A DNA stretch of 64,000 bases from Cellvibrionaceae bacterium AOL6 (GCA_003265435.1 NOXC01000002.1:310001-374000), one strand, 5' to 3'. Shown: positions 54,001 through 62,829, counted from the stretch's first letter. Notes: a model not told the origin generated them from the sequence alone. Numbers and translations are program-made.

Positions 54001-54266
54001 TGCGCCCGATTCTAATGACCTCATTTGCGTTCATCATGGGTGTGGTGCCGCTGGTACTGTCGAGCGGAGCCGGTGCGGAAATGCGCAACGTCATGGGCAT
54101 TGCGGTCTTCTCCGGCATGCTGGGTGTGACCGTGTTCGGCCTGTTTTTCACCCCGGTATTTTATGTGCTCGTGCGCAAACTGGAGGCCAAAGACAAATAC
54201 CTGTTACCCGGCGCGCAACTGGGTACCAGCAACGTAACGCAAAGTCCTTCTCTCGAAGGCAAGTAA
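51066..54266 (+). CDS. RND multidrug efflux pump, AcrB/HAE1 family
   Basis: A 1066-residue inner-membrane pump, full length for the hydrophobe/amphiphile efflux-1 group. It begins MNISKFFVDRPIFAGV and has two large periplasmic loops. The proton-relay aspartates are in GIVVDDAIVVVENVERN (fourth membrane segment), and the second half has NAILIVEFARDLEKQG and RLRPILMTSFAFIMGV. It follows the adaptor gene by 54 bp and exports hydrophobic compounds by proton antiport. No outer-membrane TolC-type gene follows. Confidence 0.95.
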   Translation: MNISKFFVDRPIFAGVISLLIFISGLLAMFKLPITEYPDVSPPSVVVRAAYPGANPRVIAETVATPLEEQLSGIENMLYMYSQATADGQLQLTVTFAIGTDPDLAQQLVQNRVSQAQPRLPEVTRQLGVTVVKSSPDLTMVVHLTSPNEDYDALYLSNYALMNVKDEIAKIKGIGQVNVFGLGDYAMRVWLDPEKIAERGLNAREIVSAIQEQNIQVAAGVIGGAPITDAVEVQLPVNAKGRLESPEEFANIIIRSDDDGRITRLKDVARVELSSADYSLNSMLNNTSAVAIGLFQAPGANAIDISNDTRALMAELKERFPEGIDYDIVYDPTVFVKGSIKAVVKTLLEALALVVIVVVVFLQTWRASIIPLLAVPVSIIGTFGVMYAFGFSINTLSLFGLVLSIGIVVDDAIVVVENVERNIEEGLSPLAATYKAMQEVSGPIIAISLTLVAVFVPIAFVSGLTGQFYKQFALTIAISTVISAVNSLTLSPALSALLLRDHKAPKDGLTRVMDKLFGRFFRGFNRTFQRGSGRYATSVGKLLGRKGLTIAVYAVLLGVTGWGLLSLPTGFVPAQDKQYLIGFAQLPDGATLSRTESVIKEMGAIALDEPGVADVVQFPGLSVNGFTRSTSAGIVFIPLDDFKARGSSDLSAAAIAQRLQMKFAGIEEAFIAIFPPPPVRGLGTTGGFKLMIEDRADLGYEAMADVVQQVQMQAWQRPELTSVYSNYKINVPQLFADLDRTKAKQLGLNINEVFDTLQIYLGSLYVNDFNQFGRTYQVIAQADAPYRASPDDALNLKVRNRNGEMVPLGAVLSMDESYGPESAAHYNGYLAADLNGNAAPGYSSGAAQDAISEILDATLPPGMAFEWTDLTYQQVLSGNTAVYIFPLCLLLVFLVLAAQYESLALPLAVIAIVPLSVLAAVTGVALTGGDKNIFTQISLFVLAGLASKNAILIVEFARDLEKQGMPTYQAAINASRLRLRPILMTSFAFIMGVVPLVLSSGAGAEMRNVMGIAVFSGMLGVTVFGLFFTPVFYVLVRKLEAKDKYLLPGAQLGTSNVTQSPSLEGK

Positions 54267-54452
54267 TCTGCAACCCCATGTTCCCTTGGGATACGGAGAC
54301 CTGTGATCCGTCATCTGGGGCGTCAGGCTGGAGAGGACGGGGGTCTGGTTCGAGACTTCGGTCCCTACCAGACCTCGATCCGCTCCCTCCTGGCGTCAGG
54401 TCGTAAACTGTGAGGCGACCGCTCAGGTGACACACAGTCTCTCGTAACCACC
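54267..54452 (+). other. Structured intergenic stretch, possible small RNA or 3' leader
   Basis: No gene was found in the 344 bp between the RND stop and the kinase start. It contains several possible stems: GGTCTGG (54342-54348) with CCAGACC (54368-54374), and GGTCG (54399-54403) with CGACC (54416-54420). A strong terminator follows. It could be a long 3' untranslated region of the pump mRNA or an independent small RNA. Confidence 0.35.
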
Positions 54453-54488
54453 ACTCCAGTCAGGTCCTCCCTGGCTGGAGTTTTTTTT
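54453..54488 (+). terminator. Rho-independent terminator
   Basis: ACTCCAG and inner CAGG pair with CCTG and CTGGAGT around a short TCCT loop, followed by eight T bases (54481-54488). It ends the RND transcript or a small RNA derived from its 3' region. Confidence 0.85.
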
Positions 54489-54610
54489 GCCTGTTCGCTG
54501 ACGACGCGCGAATTTCGTCGACGTGCCCCCCTCAAAGCAAAAATTTAAAAAGCACCTATACTTGCTTAAGTATGCATTCCATTACATGGCTTCTCGGGGG
54601 CTGCCGTTTC

Positions 54611-56341
54611 ATGCTTCGTTCAATAAGGCGTAATGCCCTGCTTGGCACGTTTTTCGTCATTATTGCCATACTGACCCCCGTGTATATTGGGCTGAGTGTC
54701 TATTTGGACCGTTTGAACACCCATCACGCCCAGCAGGAGCAGCGCTACCAATTCACACAGCAGGCCGCATTATTACGCGCGCGCATTGAAGGCAGTATCA
54801 ACGCCAATATTCAGACGGTACTGGGCTTAAAGGCCATCATCCAAACCAATCCCAATATGAGCCAAACCGAGTTCGCTTCTGTCGCGCGACACCTCTTTGA
54901 GGGCAAGTCGCAGTTGCGCAATATCGGGGGTGCGCCGGATATGATTGTCAGCCTGATGTACCCGCTCGAGGGGAACGAAGCCGCACTGGGTTTAAATTAC
55001 CGCGAGAACTTCGAGCAATGGGTTGCCGCGGATCGTGCTCGCAGCACCGGTGAACTGGTGATCGCAGGCCCCGTCACCTTGCGCCAAGGCGGGGAGGCCT
55101 TGATCGGCCGTGTGCCGGTGTTTCTTGAGAACGATCAATTTTGGGGGCTGATTTCGGCCGTGATCGACATGCAAGCCTTTTATGAAGACACCGGGCTCAA
55201 TGCACTTCCGTCGAACCTCTCTATCGCTGTGCGCGGTAAAGACGCGCTCGGCGAGCTTGGCCAGAACTTTTTCGGCGACCCCGATCTGTTCACCCACGAC
55301 AGTGTCTTCACAGACATCTCGCTCCCCTCTGGTTCCTGGCAACTGGCGGTCCGTCCGGGACAGGGGTGGCTGACTCAGGCGCCCAATACTCAGACCCTAC
55401 GCACCTTGCTTTTTTTCGTCGGCATGCTGCTGTTGATTCCTGCTTTCAGCCTGTATCGACTGCTCGTGCACCGTGCTCAGCATGAAGCCACGTTAATTCA
55501 TGCAAAAAATGAAGCGGTCGCGGCGGCAAATGCGAAAAGTGATTTTCTTGCGATGATGAGCCACGAAATACGTACCCCTCTCAACGGCATCACCAGCATG
55601 TTGAGCTTATTGCAACGGGGTCCAATCGACGACAAGCAGGTACGCAAAGTGGCCATCGCACGGCAAAATGCCGATGCCTTGTTGAACATCATCGACGATA
55701 TCCTGGATTTCACCAAAATCGATGCGGGCCATCTCAACATTGCCAATCATCCATTTTCCCCCGAGCTGGTTGCTCAAGGTGTGATTGATGTGCTGCAACC
55801 CCGCAGTGGAAATAAAGACGTCCGAATTCATCTGGATACGCACAATCTCACCGTAGAACAGGTCATCGGTGACGCGTCCCGAGTGCGACAAGTATTGATG
55901 AACTTGGTGGGCAATGCGGTCAAGTTTACTGAAGAAGGCATGGTGCTTGTGCAATGCTCCACACAGTCTGTTGGAGACGGCAAGGCACGCTTAGTCTTTC
56001 GTGTCGAGGACAGCGGCATCGGCATCCCTCCCGAAAAACAGGCGACGCTATTCGACCCATTTACCCAAGCCGATACCTCTTCCACTCGCGCCTACGGCGG
56101 CACCGGGTTGGGGCTCGCCATCAGCAAGCGCTTGTGCGACCTGATGGATGGCAGCATTGCTGTGCGCAGTGTGCCGGGTAAAGGCAGTGTATTCAGCTTT
56201 CATGTTGTGGTGGACGAGGTCCCATCCGCAGCGAACGGTGGACCCGCTAATTTGCACGGCGCATCACACTCAGCGCATGAATCACACCACGTAATTCGGC
56301 CAAGCCCTTCAAACGACCCGCAAAGCTATAGCCGGGGTTAA
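54611..56341 (+). CDS. CHASE-domain hybrid-type sensor histidine kinase (no receiver domain)
   Basis: 576 residues from the ATG at 54611, which has GGGGG ten bases upstream; an ATG at 54572 is in frame. Layout: first membrane segment (LGTFFVIIAILTPVYIGL), periplasmic CHASE domain about 55-250 (SLMYPLEGNEAALGL, EALIGRVPVF), second membrane segment (LLFFVGMLLLIPAFSLY), phospho-acceptor His318 (MMSHEIRTPLNGI), then an ATPase domain with NLVGNAVKFT, DSGIGIPPE and GGTGLGLAIS. No receiver or response regulator was found nearby. Its end overlaps the convergent mannonate dehydratase gene by 95 bp. Confidence 0.9.
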   Translation: MLRSIRRNALLGTFFVIIAILTPVYIGLSVYLDRLNTHHAQQEQRYQFTQQAALLRARIEGSINANIQTVLGLKAIIQTNPNMSQTEFASVARHLFEGKSQLRNIGGAPDMIVSLMYPLEGNEAALGLNYRENFEQWVAADRARSTGELVIAGPVTLRQGGEALIGRVPVFLENDQFWGLISAVIDMQAFYEDTGLNALPSNLSIAVRGKDALGELGQNFFGDPDLFTHDSVFTDISLPSGSWQLAVRPGQGWLTQAPNTQTLRTLLFFVGMLLLIPAFSLYRLLVHRAQHEATLIHAKNEAVAAANAKSDFLAMMSHEIRTPLNGITSMLSLLQRGPIDDKQVRKVAIARQNADALLNIIDDILDFTKIDAGHLNIANHPFSPELVAQGVIDVLQPRSGNKDVRIHLDTHNLTVEQVIGDASRVRQVLMNLVGNAVKFTEEGMVLVQCSTQSVGDGKARLVFRVEDSGIGIPPEKQATLFDPFTQADTSSTRAYGGTGLGLAISKRLCDLMDGSIAVRSVPGKGSVFSFHVVVDEVPSAANGGPANLHGASHSAHESHHVIRPSPSNDPQSYSRG

Positions 56342-57431
56342 CGCCCGGCTTTCCAATTTCATCCCCAAGCGCGTGACCGTGATCCGGGCGCATCGGAATT
56401 CGATCCGTACGACCACACGCCGCTCGGCGTTGCTCTTCATCCATCAGCGCGTTGATCAGGCCCACCATGTCGTTATCACCGTCCAGGTGCTCCGCTTCGT
56501 AAAACGAGCCATCGTCTTCACGTTTTACATTGCGTAAGTGTACGAAGTGGATACGGGGCCCAAATTCTTTTGCCATGGCGACCAGGTCATTGTCACAGCG
56601 CGCACCAAAACTGCCAGCGCATAGCGTCAAGCCATTATTTTCACTCGGCACACGCTCGAGTAATTTACGCGCATCCTCCGCAGTCGACACAACACGCGGC
56701 AGGCCAAAGAGCGAAAACGGCGGGTCATCGGGGTGAATGCACATGCGCACCCCGACTTCGTCGGCGACCGGAATAATTTCCTCGAGAAAGCGCATCAGGT
56801 TTTCGCGAAAACCTTCCGTCCCAAGCGCGATAAACTCGGCAATCGCTTCGCGAATCGAATCTCGAGTGTAGGAGCCCTCGCCCCCGGGGAGACCGGCAAT
56901 GATGTTTTTTTCAAGCGCGTTTTTTTCAGCCTCACTCATCTGCTCAAAGCGTTGCTTGGCCGTCAATAGCGCGCTTTCACTGTAGCTCGCTTCGGCGTTG
57001 GGGCGCTCTAGGATAAAAACGTCATAGGCGATAAAGTCCCGCATTTCAAAACGCAGCGCTTCCGAGGCGTTGTCCAGCTCAAAATTCAGATTAGTGCGCG
57101 TCCAATCCACCACCGGCATAAAGTTGTAGCAGACCACCTGAATGCCAGCGCGCCCCACGGCCCGCACACTGGCTTTATAATTGTCAATGTACTCGCGATA
57201 CCGGCCACTGCGCGTTTTGATGTCGTTGTGCAGGGGGATGCTTTCCACCACCGCCCAATGCAAGCCCGCCGCTTCAATGTCTTTTTTCCGAGCGTCAACT
57301 TCCTCCTGCGGCCAAGCGTCGCCTGTGGGGATGTGATGCAACGAGGTGACCACGCCACGCGCTCCCGCCTGGCGTATATTTTTCAACGTAACCGAGTCAG
57401 TCGGTCCGAACCAGCGCCATGTTTCCAACAT
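56247..57431 (-). CDS. uxuA: Mannonate dehydratase
   Basis: A 394-residue enzyme, the same length as E. coli UxuA. It dehydrates D-mannonate to 2-keto-3-deoxy-D-gluconate in glucuronate breakdown. Recognisable segments are MLETWRWFGP, TSLHHIPTGDAW, CYNFMPVVDWTRT, MCIHPDDPPF, GLTLCAGSFGA, IHFVHLRNV and MRPDHGHALGDE, which contain the metal-binding His, Cys and Asp residues. No uxuB or kdgK lies beside it, but its product could be taken by the KDG kinase encoded at 32652. It overlaps the sensor kinase gene tail to tail by 95 bp. Confidence 0.95.
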   Translation of the reverse strand: MLETWRWFGPTDSVTLKNIRQAGARGVVTSLHHIPTGDAWPQEEVDARKKDIEAAGLHWAVVESIPLHNDIKTRSGRYREYIDNYKASVRAVGRAGIQVVCYNFMPVVDWTRTNLNFELDNASEALRFEMRDFIAYDVFILERPNAEASYSESALLTAKQRFEQMSEAEKNALEKNIIAGLPGGEGSYTRDSIREAIAEFIALGTEGFRENLMRFLEEIIPVADEVGVRMCIHPDDPPFSLFGLPRVVSTAEDARKLLERVPSENNGLTLCAGSFGARCDNDLVAMAKEFGPRIHFVHLRNVKREDDGSFYEAEHLDGDNDMVGLINALMDEEQRRAACGRTDRIPMRPDHGHALGDEIGKPGVNPGYSFAGRLKGLAELRGVIHALSVMRRAN

Positions 57432-57572
57432 TGGGTTGCCCTCTTGTCGATCTTGACAATGCCGTGTGAACTTGAAAACCTGTATCCAATGGCAAACAGT
57501 ATAGCCACAGGTGACGCTCCGATGTCACCGTCAAAATAACAATAATGCTCTCTATTTTTTCAGGACCTCATT

Positions 57573-58328
57573 ATGAGAAATACTGGCCGCACACTCAGTC
57601 TCATTCGCGCCCTCCTCGTTTTCGCTTTTTTCAGTGGGGCCGCCCACGCTGATCAGGCTGGCGTCACCACTGCAACCGATTGGGTCTCGTTATTTGATGG
57701 CAAAAGCCTGGACGGCTGGACTCAGGTTGGCGGCAGCGCACCGTATCGAGTGGAAGACGGCGCGATCATCGGCACCAGCGTGATGAATAGCCCCAACTCA
57801 TTTTTACGCACGGATCAGACCTTCAAAAATTTTATTCTCGAGTTCGATTTTAAAATCGCCGCCAATATGAATTCAGGTGTGCAGTTCCGAAGTCTCCTCG
57901 ACCCGAATGAAGACCCTGCACGGGTGCGCGGCTACCAATTCGAGCTCGATCCCTCGGCTCGCGCCTGGACGGCCGGCATTTATGACGAGGCACGACGCGG
58001 CTGGCTTTACCCACTGACGCAACACCCCGATGCGCAACAGGTCTTGGCGCCCGGGCGCTGGTACACCGGGCGTATTGAGTGCCGTGGCTCGGATATTCGT
58101 ACGTATCTGAACGGCGTCGCTGTGGCACACCTGATCGACGACCCCGAAATCCCCCAGCAGGGGTTTATCGCGCTGCAGGTGCACAGTATCGGCAATGAGG
58201 ATCAAGCGGGTTTGGAGATTCACTGGCGCAACATCCGTATCCGATCGGAACCCCTGCCTCTAGACGCGCCATCCGAGCCAAGCCCGCCCTTGGTTGACCT
58301 GCGCCCGATATCGCAGGCTGCGAAATGA
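57573..58328 (+). CDS. DUF1080 protein (3-keto-disaccharide hydrolase fold), exported
   Basis: 251 residues, with a signal peptide (LLVFAFFSGAAHA) and a DUF1080/LamG-like beta sandwich: WVSLFDGKSLDGWTQVGG, DGAIIGTS, FILEFDFKI, NSGVQFRSL, and GFIALQVH. The family includes hydrolases of 3-keto glycosides. It has AGGA before the ATG, and its TGA overlaps the start of the next gene (ATGA), so the two are coupled. The next gene encodes a cytochrome-linked dehydrogenase that could make the keto-sugar, which supports a joint periplasmic oxidation and cleavage role. Confidence 0.86.
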   Translation: MRNTGRTLSLIRALLVFAFFSGAAHADQAGVTTATDWVSLFDGKSLDGWTQVGGSAPYRVEDGAIIGTSVMNSPNSFLRTDQTFKNFILEFDFKIAANMNSGVQFRSLLDPNEDPARVRGYQFELDPSARAWTAGIYDEARRGWLYPLTQHPDAQQVLAPGRWYTGRIECRGSDIRTYLNGVAVAHLIDDPEIPQQGFIALQVHSIGNEDQAGLEIHWRNIRIRSEPLPLDAPSEPSPPLVDLRPISQAAK

Positions 58329-60880
58329 ACCACCCCCAGGCACTGAGTCTGCTCGCCGCTCTCGGCATGCTTTTTACGCTGCCTTTGCAGGCTCAGAAAG
58401 GCGACGCCCGAGACGAACCGGGTACCGTGCAGGAAGAGACCTGGCGCCAATTCGATGTACCGGAAGCGCCCATTTTATCGCCGCTCGAGGCCTTGAAACA
58501 GTTTCGAGTGCCTCCCGGATTTCGATTAGAGGTCGCCGCGGCGGAACCTCTAGTCAATGACCCGGTGGCCATCGCCTGGGACGCAGACGGCCGTCTGTTT
58601 GCGGTAGAGATGTGGAGCTACATGCCCAATGCCGACGGCGAAGGTGAGGCCCTGCCGAATGGCCGTGTCGTCGTCATGGAAGACCTTGATCAGGACGGCC
58701 GCATGGACCGCAGTACGGTTTTTCTCGACCAACTGCATATGCCCAGAGCACTGAGCATCGTGGAAGGCGGCGTATTGATCGCGGAGCCTCCACATCTCTG
58801 GTTCTGCCCCGACCGCGACAACAATCTGCGCTGTGATGAAAAAATTCGCGTAGGCGACTATGCCACCGAAGGCACCGTGGAACACATGGAAAACGGGCTT
58901 TGGCGCGGTCTGGACAATTGGCTCTACAACGCCCGCTCCGACCGCAGGATGTTCTGGCAAAACGGCGAGCTACAGGTGGAGCAGACCGCCTGGCGCGGCC
59001 AGTGGGGTATGAGCATGGACGATGATGGACGCCTGTTCACCGCCAACAACAGCCAACCCCTGCTTGCCGATGTTTACCCTTGGCGCTATGCCAACCGCAA
59101 CCCCTACTACGAGACGCGTCGCGGCACAGAACAGACGCTGATGAAAAACACTGCCGTCTTTTCGACCCGTGTAAATCCCGGCGTGAATCGCGGTTATCGG
59201 GATACAACGCTGCGCACGGATGGTCGCCTGCACAAGGCCACGGCCGCTTCTGGCCCCACAGTGTATCGTGGTCATCGCTATGAGGGCGCCTTCGACGGCG
59301 ATGCGTTTTTTACTGAGCCGGCCGCCAACCTCGTTGGGCAGGTGCGCCTGCATGAATCAGGCCTCGCGTTGCGTGGCGAGCATGTCCTCTACGACGACCC
59401 CGATTGGCAAAAGCGCGATGCGATCACCTCGAGCGACGAACGCTTTCGCCCGGTGAACCTGGCCTCCGGTCCCGATGGCTACCTGTACATCGTCGATATG
59501 TATCGCGGCATACTGCAGCACCGCGAATTTTTAACGACTTTTCTGCGCAAGCAAATTATCGAACGCGAACTCGATGCCCCCGTCGGGCTCGGCCGCATTT
59601 ATCGGCTGGTGCCCGAATCCGGCAAAGCGGACTATGCCGTCCCGCGTTTATCCATGGCCGACGAACTCACTTTAATCGACACGCTACGCTCGGCCAATGG
59701 CTGGCAGCGCGATACCGCTCAGCGCTTACTGGTGGAGCGCTCAGAACTCACGCCCGCTTCACGACAGGCGCTCAAGACACTGACCCTGACGCAACACGCC
59801 CCGAGCGCGCTGCACGCATTGTGGGTGTTACATGCACACGAAGCTCTTGATCCGGAATTTCTCGGCCGCGTTCTCGAACACCCCGATGCGCGAGTCCGCG
59901 TCCACGCCATTCGCACTGCTGAGGCTCAGCTCAACACCCCGAGTGTGCAAGTACCGTTTTTGTCGCTCGAGCATGATCGTGATGAGCGGGTCCGGCTGCA
60001 GTTTTATCAGAGCTTGGGCCAAATCGATGAGGATGCGCGCGTGCTGACGGTCGCACAGCGATGGTTAGATACGCGCGACGATGACAGACCTTTTGTTGAC
60101 GCTCTGGTGTCCAGCCTTTCCGGCCGTGAATCGGACTTCCTGACAAGCGCATTGAATGTTAAACACTGGCTCTACGACGAGGGCCGTAGCGCGTTGCTCG
60201 CCGCCCTCGCCGCTACACTGTATCGAGGCAAAGCCACGGAGGCATTGTTGGAGCTGATGAACACCGCGGCCAGCCAGGCGACGTATTGGCAAGCGCAGGC
60301 GCTCTTCGATGGCGTTAAAGCGGCATCGAGCGACCCAGAGATCGCTCGCCCCTCACTGCCTCACGCACCTGACGCCGCGAGCATCGCCCTCTTCGAAAAA
60401 GCGCAGATCAACTGGTTCTCAGACGCGTTTTCTTGGCCCGGCAACGACCATCGTGACAGTAAAGCCGCGCTTTCGAGCACGGAGCTCGCCTCTATCGAGC
60501 GCGGCGACAAGCTGTATCGCCAATACTGCAGCGCCTGCCATCAAAATACTGGCGAAGGCTTGGAGGGCCTTGCGCCACCACTAAACCAAAGCGAATGGGT
60601 AAACGGCTCTGCGCTGCGCCTCGCGCTGGTCGTGACACAGGGTGTACAAGGCCCAATCGAAGTGCGTGGCGTAGCCTGGGACGGGGTCATGCCCGCACAT
60701 GGCGGGATCGATGCCCTGCAGGGTCAAGGCTTGGCGGACTTACTGTCCTTCCTCCGGATGAGTTGGGGTAATCGCAGTGGCGTGCTCTCTCAGCAAGCGC
60801 TCGACACCATGCTTGCGCCCTACTCGGAGCACGAAGGCAGCTGGAGGGCCGAGAGTCTTGACGCACTGACCGACCTCTGA
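58325..60880 (+). CDS. PVC-type membrane-bound/periplasmic dehydrogenase with HEAT repeats and cytochrome c domain
   Basis: 851 residues with a signal peptide (LLAALGMLFTLPLQAQ). The N-terminal six-bladed propeller (about 60-430; FRLEVAAAEPLVNDPVAIAWD, DGRLFTANNSQPL, YIVDMYRGILQHREF) resembles glucose/sorbosone dehydrogenases of the PVC type. HEAT-like helical repeats lie at about 450-680, and a C-terminal cytochrome c has CSACH at 735-739. Such proteins are common in Planctomycetes and Verrucomicrobia and are unusual here. Electrons would pass from a sugar to the haem. ATGA overlap with the DUF1080 gene. Confidence 0.87.
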   Translation: MNHPQALSLLAALGMLFTLPLQAQKGDARDEPGTVQEETWRQFDVPEAPILSPLEALKQFRVPPGFRLEVAAAEPLVNDPVAIAWDADGRLFAVEMWSYMPNADGEGEALPNGRVVVMEDLDQDGRMDRSTVFLDQLHMPRALSIVEGGVLIAEPPHLWFCPDRDNNLRCDEKIRVGDYATEGTVEHMENGLWRGLDNWLYNARSDRRMFWQNGELQVEQTAWRGQWGMSMDDDGRLFTANNSQPLLADVYPWRYANRNPYYETRRGTEQTLMKNTAVFSTRVNPGVNRGYRDTTLRTDGRLHKATAASGPTVYRGHRYEGAFDGDAFFTEPAANLVGQVRLHESGLALRGEHVLYDDPDWQKRDAITSSDERFRPVNLASGPDGYLYIVDMYRGILQHREFLTTFLRKQIIERELDAPVGLGRIYRLVPESGKADYAVPRLSMADELTLIDTLRSANGWQRDTAQRLLVERSELTPASRQALKTLTLTQHAPSALHALWVLHAHEALDPEFLGRVLEHPDARVRVHAIRTAEAQLNTPSVQVPFLSLEHDRDERVRLQFYQSLGQIDEDARVLTVAQRWLDTRDDDRPFVDALVSSLSGRESDFLTSALNVKHWLYDEGRSALLAALAATLYRGKATEALLELMNTAASQATYWQAQALFDGVKAASSDPEIARPSLPHAPDAASIALFEKAQINWFSDAFSWPGNDHRDSKAALSSTELASIERGDKLYRQYCSACHQNTGEGLEGLAPPLNQSEWVNGSALRLALVVTQGVQGPIEVRGVAWDGVMPAHGGIDALQGQGLADLLSFLRMSWGNRSGVLSQQALDTMLAPYSEHEGSWRAESLDALTDL

Positions 60881-60900
60881 AACAGCCTGTAATAGTCACA

Positions 60901-60930
60901 TTGACATCAGCACCCCTGGATATTTATTAT
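60901..60930 (+). promoter_or_regulatory. Sigma-70-type promoter upstream of the GH51 gene
   Basis: TTGACA (60901-60906), an 18-base spacer, and TATTAT (60925-60930), 65 bp before the GH51 start. Confidence 0.55.
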
Positions 60931-60994
60931 TATCACACTATTTAGAGGCGCATTTCCGCGCTGACTGTAACAATAATAAAACTCAGGATCTCCT

Positions 60995-62548
60995 ATGTGC
61001 CGTTCCCTGTTCCGCACCGCACTGCTGACGGGCAGCTTGCTCTCCAGTTTCGCCCTGGCCGATGACGCGACAATCACGCTGAGCATCGACGAATCTCAAC
61101 CGGGCCCCACCATCCACCGCAATATTTACGGCCAGTTCATGGAACATCTTGGCCGGGGTATTTACGAAGGTATATGGGTTGGCGAAGACGCCGATATCCC
61201 CAATACCCGTGGCTACCGCAAAGACGTACTAAAAGCCTTAAAAGACCTCGAAGTGCCTCTGCTTCGCTGGCCCGGCGGCTGCTTCGCCGACGAATACCAC
61301 TGGCGCGACGGTATCGGCCCTCGTGAAGAGCGCACGCGCACAGTGAATACTACCTGGGGAGGCGTCATCGACGACAACGCCTTCGGCACCCATGAGTTCT
61401 TTGAACTCGCCGAAATGCTCGACGCCGAAGTGTATGTCAATGGCAATCTGGGTACCGGCAGCCCGCGAGAGATGGCCGCCTGGCTCGAGTACATGACCTC
61501 AGACACCGACTCCACCCTTGCCAACCTGCGCCGTGCGAATGGTCGCGACAAGCCCTGGAAAGTCGACTATTTCGCCATTGGGAATGAGGCATGGGGCTGC
61601 GGTGGCAATATGACACCGGAGTACTACACCCACCTCTACAAACACTATGCGACCTTCCTAAAAACACCGGCGGACAATCGCCCTGTCATGATTGCCAGCG
61701 GCGGTCAGGTTGACGAGACCATCTGGACCGAAACGCTGGCCAGCCAGGTTAAGCCGAACTGGTCTCTGCGCATGGATGCCATCAGCCACCACTACTACAC
61801 ACTCCCCACCGGCGACTGGGCCAAGAAAGGCGAGGCCATCGGCTTTGACGAATCCGAGTGGTTCAGCACGCTTAAACAAACACTGCGTGTGGAGGGCTTC
61901 ATTCAGGACAACGTCGCCATCCTCGACAAGTACGATCCAGAGAAGAAGATTGGCTTCTACGTGGATGAATGGGGCACCTGGTACGATGTCACGGAGGGCC
62001 ATAACCCGGGCTTCCTCTATCAGCAGAACTCTCTTCGCGACGCCGTTGTCGCAGCGGTGAACCTCAATATTTTCCATGCCTACGCCGAACGCGTGCAGAT
62101 GACCAATATTGCCCAGATGATCAACGTCTTGCAGGCGATGATTCTGACGGACAAAGAGAAGATGCTGTTGACCCCCACCTACCACGTGTTCCGCATGCAC
62201 GTTCCCTTTCAGGACGTGACCGCCCTGCCCTTTACGCTTGAGGGTGCGCCCGAGTACACGCTGAACGGCGAATCGGTACCGGGTGTCAGTGCCTCTGCCG
62301 CGCGGGATGCCAAAGGGCGCACCTGGCTGACCCTGGTGAACCTGAATCCGAACCAGGCGGTTGAAGTCGCGTTGAGCGGCTACAAACAGGCCAAAGGCGA
62401 AGTCCTGACCGCCGAGGAGATGGATGCCCACAACACCTTCGACTCGCCTGAGCGCGTAACGCCAAAACCGTATAAGGCAAAAGCACAGTCTGGCAAACTG
62501 AGCCTGCCGCTGCCGGCGAAGTCTGTGATTGTCGTACAACTGAAGTAA
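60995..62548 (+). CDS. GH51 alpha-L-arabinofuranosidase, secreted
   Basis: 517 residues with a signal peptide (LLTGSLLSSFALA). The GH51 barrel carries Glu198 (AIGNEAWGCGG) as acid/base and Glu325 (YVDEWGTWYD) as nucleophile, with PGGCFADEYHWRDGIGPREER near 93-113. A C-terminal beta domain completes the usual size. It removes arabinofuranosyl side chains from arabinoxylan or arabinan. AGGATCTCCT precedes the ATG. The following GH3 gene points to hemicellulose use, separate from the agar locus. Confidence 0.94.
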   Translation: MCRSLFRTALLTGSLLSSFALADDATITLSIDESQPGPTIHRNIYGQFMEHLGRGIYEGIWVGEDADIPNTRGYRKDVLKALKDLEVPLLRWPGGCFADEYHWRDGIGPREERTRTVNTTWGGVIDDNAFGTHEFFELAEMLDAEVYVNGNLGTGSPREMAAWLEYMTSDTDSTLANLRRANGRDKPWKVDYFAIGNEAWGCGGNMTPEYYTHLYKHYATFLKTPADNRPVMIASGGQVDETIWTETLASQVKPNWSLRMDAISHHYYTLPTGDWAKKGEAIGFDESEWFSTLKQTLRVEGFIQDNVAILDKYDPEKKIGFYVDEWGTWYDVTEGHNPGFLYQQNSLRDAVVAAVNLNIFHAYAERVQMTNIAQMINVLQAMILTDKEKMLLTPTYHVFRMHVPFQDVTALPFTLEGAPEYTLNGESVPGVSASAARDAKGRTWLTLVNLNPNQAVEVALSGYKQAKGEVLTAEEMDAHNTFDSPERVTPKPYKAKAQSGKLSLPLPAKSVIVVQLK

Positions 62549-62557
62549 CACTTCCCT

Positions 62558-62578
62558 ACGGAAAGTGGCACTTTCCGT
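62558..62578 (+). terminator. Hairpin after the GH51 gene
   Basis: ACGGAAAGTG and CACTTTCCGT are perfect arms around a single central G, 9 bp after the stop. T-rich sequence after it is short (TCTTG). The rest of the 281-bp gap up to the GH3 start shows nothing recognisable. Confidence 0.55.
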
Positions 62579-62829
62579 CTTGCACCCCCGCTCACAGCCC
62601 TTGTGATGCGGGGCTTCAGTAGCAAATTCATACCCACGCACCAAAATCCGTACCCGTCTCACTTCACTCGAACGTTTCGCCCGCGCCGGGTTCGAGTTAT
62701 TCCTACAGGATCTGGCATCCCGCTCCTCCCTTCGAAGGCTATGCTCCTCGAAGCTGAATATCGAGTGATGCGCACCTGCGCGTTCGGCATTCAGCCCAGG
62801 CACCCTACTCACTGACAGTCGGAAACGAT

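Noticed and set aside
54330-54375. tRNA-like stretch with GGTTCGAGAC and a following CCA
   Set aside because: No matching acceptor, D or anticodon stems could be drawn, and the T-stem does not pair.
54148-54435. 95-codon minus-strand frame after the RND gene
   Set aside because: It overlaps the RND C-terminus and the structured region, is rich in Arg, Ser and Gly, and matches nothing known.
61658-62812. Long minus-strand open frame opposite GH51
   Set aside because: It is antisense to a clear GH51 gene, has no domain or ribosome-binding site and looks like a codon-bias shadow.
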